From Thermoplasmata archaeon (GTDB taxonomy: Archaea > Thermoplasmatota > Thermoplasmata > Thermoplasmatales > Thermoplasmataceae), in the NCBI GenBank assembly GCA_021833045.1, contig JAKBGP010000119.1, positions 1-6,562 on the forward strand: a DNA stretch of 6,562 nt, given 5' to 3'. Of this stretch, positions 1 to 4,508 are shown piece after piece. Numbering within the stretch: the stretch's first letter is position 1; each line of letters starts with the position of its first letter. A program made the translations under genes and the position numbers. The notes under the pieces are model-generated. The model searched no databases and had not been told where the DNA came from. It saw only the letters and a list, made by a program, of their open reading frames with translations.

Positions 1-92
1 TGAAAAACGACCGATATTTTTTGCACAAAAGACTTTACTTCATCTATCAGATTATCATTCATGTCGATATTATCATTATTTGACTCTTTCAC
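1..92 (-). CDS. Possible N-terminal fragment of a protein, cut by the left window edge
   Basis: An open minus-strand frame enters at the left edge. Its in-frame stop (TGA) lies directly before a GTG at position 92, and an ATG follows in the same frame at position 62. Either could be the start. The 20-30 visible residues are polar and acidic at first (many N, D, E) and then contain a short amphipathic stretch (DEVKSFVQKISVVF). No family can be recognised from so little. A weak A/T-rich element at 114-123 lies about 26 bases upstream of the GTG, which would fit a leaderless transcript. In A+T-rich DNA a 30-codon open frame can occur by chance, so this is a tentative call. It would diverge from the small plus-strand ORF at 215. 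Confidence 0.3.
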   Translation of the reverse strand, partial: MKESNNDNIDMNDNLIDEVKSFVQKISVVF

Positions 93-214
93 TCACTATC
101 TAATCGTAATCACCCATTTAACATTAATCTTGGAGGATAAAAGATAACTCGATTATATCAATTTATCTACTTGAGGATAGACGAATTTAACTTATTCCCT
201 TTATAACCCTCCCA

Positions 215-400
215 TTGCTAAACAAGCAAATAGCAGTATATAACACGTCTAGATGTGGCTCTTCGTTAATAAAGATCCTAACAAAAGAAATAGAACAGAA
301 GTTAAATGTGTCAGAATCCGATTACATTGGATTCTATGAAGTTACTTGGAAGATTTCTGATAGGAAAATTAAATTTGGCATTTTAAAAGATATACAATAA
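215..400 (+). CDS. Small AbrB/SpoVT-like DNA-binding protein (tentative; weak start, may be decayed)
   Basis: The 61-residue product begins at a TTG; no ATG or GTG lies in frame after the stop at 188-190. Residues 7-43 resemble the swapped-hairpin AbrB/SpoVT (MazE-like) domain common in short archaeal transcription factors and antitoxins. The visible parts are an initial strand (IAVYNTSR), a GSSL turn, a KEIEQKLNV helix, a turn where family members usually read EGDY (here SESDYIGF), and a closing strand ending in KIKFG. The usual 'TIPKEI' segment reads 'KILTKEI', so the conserved proline is missing. That, plus the poor start and absence of a Shine-Dalgarno, suggests either a divergent copy or a decaying gene. 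The role would be dimeric DNA binding in the cytoplasm. No toxin-like partner is adjacent on the same strand; the next gene is convergent with an 18-base gap. The family call rests on pattern resemblance only. Confidence 0.42.
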   Translation: MLNKQIAVYNTSRCGSSLIKILTKEIEQKLNVSESDYIGFYEVTWKISDRKIKFGILKDIQ

Positions 401-418
401 ACCTTTAAAACACCAAAA

Positions 419-874
419 TTATTGTGTAGCAGTCATAGATAACAGATGAACGTAATCATCTGGCGATAGGTGGACAACCTTTTGAATATCAGGCCTGAAA
501 TTAGAAAGTTCTGCTTTCATTTGCTCATATGAGATATATTTTGAATAAAGTCGGAAGTCCGTGAAGTGGTAGCAACATTTCCATTCATCGCCCGCATCAT
601 GTTCGCAACTTGAAACTCCTTCCTTTACCCCTTCATAAAGTAGAACTGCATCCCCTATAACATACCATTCTTTATCATTCTCATTCTTAAATGCGAATAT
701 CATGATGTCACCTTTATCAAGATTCGTAACAGTACCTTTTCTTCTCCAGTGCCTATCCCAACTTGAAGTGAACAACATGGTCCTACTGAGGTCTTCCCCA
801 AATTGAGTAATACCTAAATCTCCAACATATATTGGTACGTGTGGTGCAATTACTATCTTATGACTTTCTGCCAT
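419..874 (-). CDS. Hypothetical protein, 151 residues, possibly PUA/EVE-like fold
   Basis: This is a complete ATG-to-TAA gene of 151 residues with no signal peptide and no membrane segment, so probably cytoplasmic. It has a tryptophan-rich N-terminal part (SSWDRHWRRKG, residues 37-47). A 'KGDIMIFAFKN' strand (54-64) follows, then 'WYVIGDAVLLYEGV' (70-83). Near the end are 'YHFTDFRLYSKYISYEQMKAEL' in two halves (102-110 and 111-123) and a closing 'LSPDDYVHLL'. The order 'GD-strand, I-G-x-A/G-V strand, F-strand, helix' recalls PUA-like domains of the EVE/ASCH type, which bind modified bases in RNA or DNA. I cannot confirm that assignment by eye. Cysteines 90, 100 and 101 with histidines 92 and 103 cluster in the middle and could bind a metal, but no standard spacing is matched. 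A good TATA box at 895-904 puts the transcript start at or next to the ATG. It is convergent with the small AbrB-like ORF. Confidence 0.72.
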   Translation of the reverse strand: MAESHKIVIAPHVPIYVGDLGITQFGEDLSRTMLFTSSWDRHWRRKGTVTNLDKGDIMIFAFKNENDKEWYVIGDAVLLYEGVKEGVSSCEHDAGDEWKCCYHFTDFRLYSKYISYEQMKAELSNFRPDIQKVVHLSPDDYVHLLSMTATQ

Positions 875-894
875 CTATGTAAATATCCACAGAA

Positions 895-904
895 GTATAT
901 AATG
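895..904 (-). promoter_or_regulatory. TATA box for the 151-residue hypothetical gene
   Basis: Read on the minus strand this is CATTATATAC, centred about 25 bases upstream of the ATG at 874. Archaeal transcription starts roughly 25 bases downstream of the box centre, so the message would be leaderless. There is no Shine-Dalgarno before the ATG, which agrees with that. Confidence 0.6.
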
Positions 905-946
905 ATTTTCAACTCCGTAGATTTCAATTAAAAATAATCACAGATG

Positions 947-1013
947 AATTAACACCTTTTTAACGATGGAATTTTAACATTATTATTCCTTTAAATAAGT
1001 AAATTAACACCTT
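947..1013. repeat. 12-base direct repeat pair AATTAACACCTT
   Basis: Identical 12-base copies at 947-958 and 1002-1013, with a period of 55 bases, in gene-free DNA. The surrounding bases are only loosely similar. In such A+T-rich sequence a chance match is possible, although the C/A-containing core ACACC makes it a little less trivial. No third copy was noticed in the window. Confidence 0.45.
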
Positions 1014-1149
1014 AGATTATTAAAGATTATATCAGTAAAAGTGGTTTATCTTTATTCTGTTGTTTTTATATTTAAGAAAGTGATCCGTTGATAATAAATC
1101 AGTATATAAAGAAAGCTCTAAAATTAATTTTTTTTAGGTATAATGAAAC

Positions 1150-1154
1150 AAAAA
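1150..1154 (-). terminator. Probable poly-T terminator of tRNA-Pro
   Basis: On the minus strand the tRNA is followed after about 15 bases by TTTTTGTTTC. Short T runs are the normal intrinsic termination signal of archaeal RNA polymerase. No hairpin is needed, and none is seen. Confidence 0.45.
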
Positions 1155-1169
1155 TAACATAACTAATAG

Positions 1170-1242
1170 TGGGTCTGCCCGGATTTGGACCGGAGTCTCC
1201 AACTCCCGAAGCTGGAAGGATACCAGGCTACCCCACAGACCC
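1170..1242 (-). tRNA. tRNA-Pro (anticodon CGG)
   Basis: The minus strand folds into a full cloverleaf. The acceptor stem GGGTCTG/CAGACCC has seven pairs, with discriminator A73 at 1170. U8 is followed by a D arm with G18-G19 in the loop. The anticodon stem CCAGC/GTTGG closes the loop TTCGGGA, giving anticodon CGG (plus-strand 1206-1208), U33 before it and G37 after it, as is usual for tRNA-Pro. The T stem is TCCGG/CCGGG. There is no intron in the anticodon loop, and CCA is not encoded (ACTAT follows), so CCA must be added by the nucleotidyltransferase. The T loop reads TCCAAAT, with C where nearly all tRNAs have U55. The tRNA decodes CCG proline codons. It lies 19 bases downstream of the membrane protein gene on the same strand, with its own TATA-like box overlapping the 3' end of that gene. 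Confidence 0.93.
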
Positions 1243-1261
1243 TTAAAACGGTAAGCAATTC

Positions 1262-2380
1262 TCAGGATATTTTATTTTCTGTTCGACCTTTTAACGAACT
1301 TGTGTCTATAGTTGCCTCATTAGAGTAAAAATACAGGAACAGAAAAAGCAAAACAAGGGGTAAACCACTGTTAGGATCAGTTGATGGGTTCACGTAAATA
1401 CCCATATTCTGGAATATGATCCAAAGAGGTAGAATGTATCCTGCAGAAAATAAAAAGGAAATCCTTCTTTTACTTAACAATAAAATAATAAGGGCCAGAG
1501 GAATAATAATAAATATAATATTAAGGTAATAATTAAATAAAATGAATGCTGGCCAGACATGGTTGAGAAATTCATAAAGAACATAGGGTTCGCCTTGATT
1601 AAATATATTGGAATATACAATATTTGCATAGGCCCCATTGTGCCAGTAGCCGTTTCCAGGAATAGACTGAAATATTGCAGATATTGAGAAGAAAACGATC
1701 ATTGAGTATGAGAAATATCTGATTAGGTTCTCTTTTAAATTGAAATACAAGGAAATGAAAGGAACAGCTATTAAGATATATATGAAAGCTGAACCGGGGA
1801 ATCCTGTAAGATAGGTTGGAACCCCACTGAACAATCCCCCAAAAGCTTCTCCAAATATCCATATGATCAGACTCCAAGCAATTGTAAAATATGCAATGAT
1901 CTTCAGGCCTTTTTCTGATCTGTTGAAAATAAAGGATATACCAAGAAAGAGCTGAAGGGCCCCACTGAGGGCATTGAACTGATAAGGGTGAATGATCCAC
2001 AGATTGTATCCAATCATGAGGAAATTATAAAGCGAATTGTATTGAACTCCTGATATGACTGGATAAATAACAAAGGTTAGGAATCCATATGGCATCTGAG
2101 GCTGCAACTGTAAAATTCCATCTACTGACCAGAGTACTCCATTTATGAGGGCCAATCCATAAGGCAATGAACTTTTCTTCAGTTTTCTCATAGAAAATGA
2201 CAGGACAATAGCAGCTAAAGATCCAATTAATGCATAGGTCAGACTGTAAACGTAAAATCTGTTAAATTCTGATGTGGGAATAGAGTATGTTGAAATATCA
2301 TATATAAAAATAAAGAGTAATAGCGGAACCATCAAAAACAGGGTTATGAGGGCAACTAAACATGTTTTATTGATCTTCAT
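1262..2380 (-). CDS. Polytopic integral membrane protein, unknown function
   Basis: This 372-residue protein is dominated by hydrophobic segments. About ten can be drawn, at roughly residues 8-28, 43-62, 73-90, 99-112, 118-131, 137-153, 160-178, 198-213, 221-240, 274-302 (long, possibly two), 308-325 and 339-353. Short basic loops (RKLKK 65-69; KRR 304-306) lie between some of them, and a polar charged tail of about 18 residues ends the protein. Two motifs stand out: [10 protein letters not shown] at 177-186, within or just after a membrane helix, and [12 protein letters not shown] at 331-342, before the last helix. A G-(E/Q)-x-F/L-G-G-L motif with a later TDPN(S/T)G motif is, as I recall, also seen in uncharacterised multi-pass proteins of Actinobacteria and acidophilic archaea, but the function is unknown to me. 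The ATG at 2380 fits a TATA box about 33 bases upstream, giving a very short leader. No cleavable signal peptide is obvious; segment 1 looks like an anchor. Confidence 0.85.
   Translation of the reverse strand: MKINKTCLVALITLFLMVPLLLFIFIYDISTYSIPTSEFNRFYVYSLTYALIGSLAAIVLSFSMRKLKKSSLPYGLALINGVLWSVDGILQLQPQMPYGFLTFVIYPVISGVQYNSLYNFLMIGYNLWIIHPYQFNALSGALQLFLGISFIFNRSEKGLKIIAYFTIAWSLIIWIFGEAFGGLFSGVPTYLTGFPGSAFIYILIAVPFISLYFNLKENLIRYFSYSMIVFFSISAIFQSIPGNGYWHNGAYANIVYSNIFNQGEPYVLYEFLNHVWPAFILFNYYLNIIFIIIPLALIILLLSKRRISFLFSAGYILPLWIIFQNMGIYVNPSTDPNSGLPLVLLFLFLYFYSNEATIDTSSLKGRTENKIS
1265..1278 (-). promoter_or_regulatory. TATA-like box for tRNA-Pro, inside the 3' end of the membrane protein gene
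   Basis: On the minus strand this reads AAAATAAAATATCC, centred about 30 bases upstream of the mature tRNA 5' end, where a TATA box for a short-leader pre-tRNA is expected. It overlaps the last codons and stop of the gene ending at 1262. Co-transcription with that gene is an alternative. Confidence 0.45.
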
Positions 2381-2407
2381 TCAATACATTTGACCTATAT
2401 TCGAACG

Positions 2408-2418
2408 GATTATATATC
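2408..2418 (-). promoter_or_regulatory. TATA box for the membrane protein gene
   Basis: On the minus strand GATATATAATC lies about 33 bases upstream of the ATG at 2380, predicting a transcript with a leader of about 7 bases. It is back to back with the aIF5A promoter; the divergent intergenic region is about 105 bases. Confidence 0.55.
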
Positions 2419-2446
2419 ATTCACGGATGCGAGGACAGAAAAAAAT

Positions 2447-2462
2447 AAAAAAATATATTATC
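2447..2462 (+). promoter_or_regulatory. TATA box of the aIF5A-agmatinase operon
   Basis: The A/T-rich box AAATATATTA (2451-2460), preceded by an A-rich tract that could serve as the TFB recognition element, is centred about 30 bases before the ATG at 2486. Transcription would begin a few bases before the ATG. No Shine-Dalgarno precedes that ATG, so leaderless initiation is likely and the ATG at 2486 is the correct start. Confidence 0.6.
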
Positions 2463-2485
2463 ATAAAATATATGGCAGTGGTATT

Positions 2486-2869
2486 ATGAGTTGGCAGGAA
2501 GCTGAAGTTAGGGAATTAAAAGTAGGAAGATACATGCTCATTGATGATGCTCCATGCAAGATCATGGAAATTAACATGTCCAAGCCCGGGAAGCATGGTG
2601 AGGCCAAGGGAAGAATCGTAGCTATAGGTATATTCGACGGACAGAAACGAAGCGTTGTTTATCCAGTGAAGCACAAAGTGAAGGTTCCAATTATAGAAAA
2701 GAAAAATGCCCAGGTTCTTAGCGTTAATAACAAGGAAGCACAGTTGATGGACACAGAAACATACGAAACGTTCATTCTGACAATAGATGAATCTCAAATT
2801 GGAAAAGTTAATGCTGGAACGGAGGTATCCTATTGGGAAGCAATGGGAGTCAGAAAGATCATGGAATAG
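2486..2869 (+). CDS. eif5a: Translation initiation factor 5A (aIF5A), hypusine-containing
   Basis: The 127-residue protein matches the archaeal IF5A length. It has an N-terminal SH3-like (KOW-type) domain (about 1-70) and a C-terminal OB-fold domain (about 71-127). The exposed loop [10 protein letters not shown] (residues 32-41) carries Lys36 in the PGKHG context, the lysine converted to deoxyhypusine/hypusine by deoxyhypusine synthase. The factor binds the ribosome near the peptidyl-tRNA and helps with stalling motifs such as polyproline and with termination. The open frame extends to 2390 without an ATG, but residues coded by 2390-2485 have no family counterpart and include the TATA box. 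The start [11 protein letters not shown] at 2486 matches the family N-terminus, and the promoter makes the message essentially leaderless. The 3' end overlaps the agmatinase gene by 37 bases and contains its ribosome binding site. Confidence 0.96.
   Translation: MSWQEAEVRELKVGRYMLIDDAPCKIMEINMSKPGKHGEAKGRIVAIGIFDGQKRSVVYPVKHKVKVPIIEKKNAQVLSVNNKEAQLMDTETYETFILTIDESQIGKVNAGTEVSYWEAMGVRKIME
2821..2826 (+). promoter_or_regulatory. Shine-Dalgarno of agmatinase, inside the aIF5A coding region
   Basis: GGAGGT lies six bases before the TTG at 2833 and is fully complementary to the archaeal 16S rRNA 3' end (CACCUCC). It is the deciding evidence for the TTG start, because no ATG or GTG occurs in the agmatinase frame near the aIF5A stop. 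It also encodes part of the aIF5A tail (GTEVS), so part of its conservation could come from the protein. Confidence 0.65.
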
Positions 2870-3738
2870 AACTGTCAGCATACGCTTCACACAGGAAATT
2901 GGCTGACGCAGTTTATGATTATGAAGACTCGAAATATGTGGTATTCGGTGTCCCATTTGACTATACATCTTCTTTCAGGAGAGGTTCTTCAAGGGGCCCC
3001 CTTGAAGTAAGGAGGGCATATGACAACCTTGAATCATTCGACGTGGCTTATGAGATTGATTTTACAAAGGTTGGAATGTGTGACATCGGCGATCTTTATG
3101 TTACTGAGAGTCCGGATGAGACTGTAGATACAGTGGAAAATGTTGTTTCAATAATAAGAAAGGATGGAAAGATACCTATAATGATAGGTGGAGAGCACTC
3201 CATAACAGGAGGTTCCATAAGGAATTACCATGACTATGGGATGATTATAATTGATGCTCATTCGGATTTCAGGAATGATTACATGGGCAACAGGAATAAT
3301 CACGCCTGCGCCACAAGAAGATCTCTTGAAGTTCTTGGGCACGGAAAGATTTTTTCATTCGGAACAAGATCCACTTCTATTGAAGAATATCAAGACCCGG
3401 AATACAAAAATGTGACTTTCCTGAGATCTGAGGATATACACAGATATGGAATAGAAAGTACATATTCATCCATTGAACAAAAATTACATGACAGACTTTA
3501 TTTTTCAATTGATATGGATGGGATAGATCCTGCCTTTGCTCCTGGTGTTGGAACGCCCGAACCCTATGGGCTGAAGGACACTGATGTGAGATTTCTCATC
3601 AGAAAAACAGCAAAGAATACATATGGTTTTGATATACTGGAATTCACGCCGGATTTTGACAATGGGAACACAGCAATGCTGGCTGCAAAATTAATTCAGG
3701 ATTTTGTTGGAAGCAGGGAAACAAAAAAGAAATTCTAA
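2833..3738 (+). CDS. speB: Agmatinase (arginase/ureohydrolase family)
   Basis: The enzyme hydrolyses agmatine to putrescine and urea in the cytoplasm. All signature elements of the ureohydrolase family are present in the 301 residues: GGEHS (119-123, ligand H122), DAHSD (141-145, ligands D141, H143, D145) and [20 protein letters not shown] (225-244, ligands D227 and D229). Also present are NNHA (156-159), a region used in substrate recognition, and the conserved E270 in DILEFTP. These predict an intact binuclear Mn2+ site. The length is normal for archaeal agmatinases. The start is taken as TTG 2833, overlapping aIF5A by 37 bases, because GGAGGT lies six bases upstream and no ATG/GTG is available; CTG at 2872 is a weaker alternative. 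Translational coupling to aIF5A is likely. In haloarchaea the agmatinase next to aIF5A has been proposed to act in hypusine formation, either by making putrescine for spermidine or by removing urea from an agmatine-derived aIF5A intermediate. The same link is inferred here. Confidence 0.95.
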   Translation: MGSNGSQKDHGIELSAYASHRKLADAVYDYEDSKYVVFGVPFDYTSSFRRGSSRGPLEVRRAYDNLESFDVAYEIDFTKVGMCDIGDLYVTESPDETVDTVENVVSIIRKDGKIPIMIGGEHSITGGSIRNYHDYGMIIIDAHSDFRNDYMGNRNNHACATRRSLEVLGHGKIFSFGTRSTSIEEYQDPEYKNVTFLRSEDIHRYGIESTYSSIEQKLHDRLYFSIDMDGIDPAFAPGVGTPEPYGLKDTDVRFLIRKTAKNTYGFDILEFTPDFDNGNTAMLAAKLIQDFVGSRETKKKF

Positions 3739-3761
3739 AAGCCTATACAGAAAGGCTTTTT
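3737..3761. terminator. Bidirectional hairpin terminator between convergent genes
   Basis: AAAAGCCT (3737-3744) and AGGCTTTT (3753-3760) form a perfect eight-pair inverted repeat around an eight-base loop. The 3' arm runs into TTTTT on the plus strand, and the other arm gives TTTT on the minus strand. It spans the agmatinase stop (TAA 3736-3738) and the end of the convergent gene (stop at 3743-3745), so it can serve both transcripts. Confidence 0.65.
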
Positions 3762-4021
3762 CCAACCTTTTCAACCACTGCAGCTCCTGGATAAACCAAA
3801 TAGGTTTTCAATGTTGTTCTCTGAATTGTCACAAACGTGTTCTCTCTGTCTGAAAATTCAATGATTTTTTTCAATGCCTTTTCCATGCTCTTGTTGATTT
3901 CAAGTAATTCAATGCTAACCAGTGTGTTGTCATAGACTGTAACAGGTAAAAGTGTATCAGCTCCTTTGAATTCTTCTCTTTTAAATTCCAGGGTTTTTCT
4001 TTCGCCTATTTCTATTCTCAT
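3743..4021 (-). CDS. Small hypothetical protein, 92 residues
   Basis: I do not recognise a family. The product is soluble, highly charged and predicted to be mixed alpha/beta: a beta-rich N-terminal half (MRIEIGERKTLEF; LLPVTVYDNTLVSIELLEI), a lysine/glutamate-rich amphipathic helix (SMEKALKKIIEF, residues 45-56), then a beta hairpin (TFVTIQRTTLKTYLVYP, 62-78) and a short tail ending KVGKSLSV. There are no cysteines, no signal peptide and no membrane segment. The alternation of strands and helix over a full-length ATG-TAG frame, a strong TATA box 30-35 bases upstream and the abutting shared terminator argue that it is a real gene. It is convergent with agmatinase (four bases between stops) and divergent from the SRP RNA. 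Nothing in the context assigns a function. Confidence 0.75.
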   Translation of the reverse strand: MRIEIGERKTLEFKREEFKGADTLLPVTVYDNTLVSIELLEINKSMEKALKKIIEFSDRENTFVTIQRTTLKTYLVYPGAAVVEKVGKSLSV

Positions 4022-4048
4022 CTTACCCGTACTATGTATGAAATAGCT

Positions 4049-4064
4049 TGTATATAAATATAAT
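4049..4064 (-). promoter_or_regulatory. TATA box of the 92-residue hypothetical gene
   Basis: On the minus strand this reads ATTATATTTATATACA, a strong A/T box centred about 35 bases upstream of the ATG at 4021, predicting a leader of no more than about 10 bases. There is no Shine-Dalgarno. Confidence 0.6.
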
Positions 4065-4157
4065 CAATCAACCTGCCGACGTTTTTTTCCATAAAGAATA
4101 ATTACTATAGGTAATATTTCAAATTTGTGTGATACAAAACAGATCAATCGATTCGAA

Positions 4158-4172
4158 TAGAAAAAATATTAA
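4158..4172 (+). promoter_or_regulatory. TATA box of the SRP RNA gene
   Basis: AGAAAAAATATTAAA is centred about 26 bases before the first base of the closing helix of the SRP RNA (4192). It fits the expected distance for an RNA whose 5' end is the transcription start. Confidence 0.6.
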
Positions 4173-4189
4173 AGTGTTATTGATAAAGG

Positions 4190-4498
4190 TCTACCGAACT
4201 TGATTGGAGGGGTAGGCGCCCTCTGTGACCCAAAGTCTATACGTGGGGATGACTTCCTGGCTAGGTAAACCTGGCCTCTGTGAAGCTTTCAATGCCCGAT
4301 GAAATTTCGCACCAGTAGATCGGAGGTCATGTGATCATGAATCAAAGGAATCATGGTCATATGTCTATCTGAAAATCCGCCAGGTCCGGAAGGGAGCAAC
4401 GGTAATCAGAACTTGCGGTGCTTCTGGAGAGCGGGGTCGAGAGAATTGAAGGACAAACTTCACAGGACGTCAGGCCCGAACCAGGTGCGTTCGGTACT
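4190..4498 (+). ncRNA. Archaeal signal recognition particle (7S) RNA
   Basis: This RNA is the scaffold of the signal recognition particle, binding SRP54 and SRP19 to direct membrane and secreted proteins to the translocon. Terminal helix 1 (typical of archaea) is seen as TACCGAAC (4192-4199) pairing with GTTCGGTA (4489-4496). The Alu-type 5' domain follows, with GAGGGG/CCCTC stem elements and the GTAGGC loop (about 4206-4222). Helix 6 is twelve pairs (4329-4340 with 4351-4362, including G-U pairs), then an A-A mismatch, two pairs and an AAAG tetraloop (4344-4347). Helix 8 is the near-universal segment around 4378-4402: CCAGGTCC, the GGAA tetraloop (4388-4391), then GGGAGCAAC, the SRP54-binding site. 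The length of about 305-310 bases is normal for archaea. The exact ends are inferred from helix 1. Confidence 0.94.
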
Positions 4499-4508
4499 GA
4501 GAATCAAC

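Larger units (their letters stand above)
875..1169. other. Gene-free A+T-rich stretch with a short direct repeat
   Basis: About 295 bases without a supported gene. The left end contains the promoter of the minus-strand gene ending at 874. AATTAACACCTT occurs twice in direct orientation, at 947-958 and 1002-1013, 55 bases apart. A TATA-like stretch (1063-1076) and an eight-T run (1128-1135) lie on the plus strand, but only a 24-codon frame sits between them. The right end holds the probable tRNA terminator. I see no RNA gene with a convincing fold here. Confidence 0.5.

Noticed and set aside
131..137. GGAGGA Shine-Dalgarno-like sequence on the plus strand
   Set aside because: No ATG, GTG or TTG follows at a suitable distance; the nearby frame starts with ATA and is stopped after about 20 codons.
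1088..1162. 24-codon TTG frame behind a TATA-like box at 1063-1076
   Set aside because: It is too short, A/T-driven in composition, has no Shine-Dalgarno, and the box is too close to the TTG.
1599..2000. 133-codon minus-strand frame inside the membrane protein gene
   Set aside because: It is in another frame of a strongly hydrophobic coding sequence and has no promoter or recognisable content.
2390..2485. N-terminal extension of the aIF5A open frame
   Set aside because: The residues do not match the family, the stretch contains the TATA box, and the ATG at 2486 fits both promoter spacing and family length.
2516..2968. 150-codon minus-strand frame opposite aIF5A/agmatinase
   Set aside because: It is antisense to two clearly conserved genes, has biased composition, and shows no start signals.
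4081..4090. Seven-T run upstream of the SRP RNA as a plus-strand terminator
   Set aside because: No plus-strand transcript is known to arrive here, since agmatinase already ends at the hairpin near 3750.
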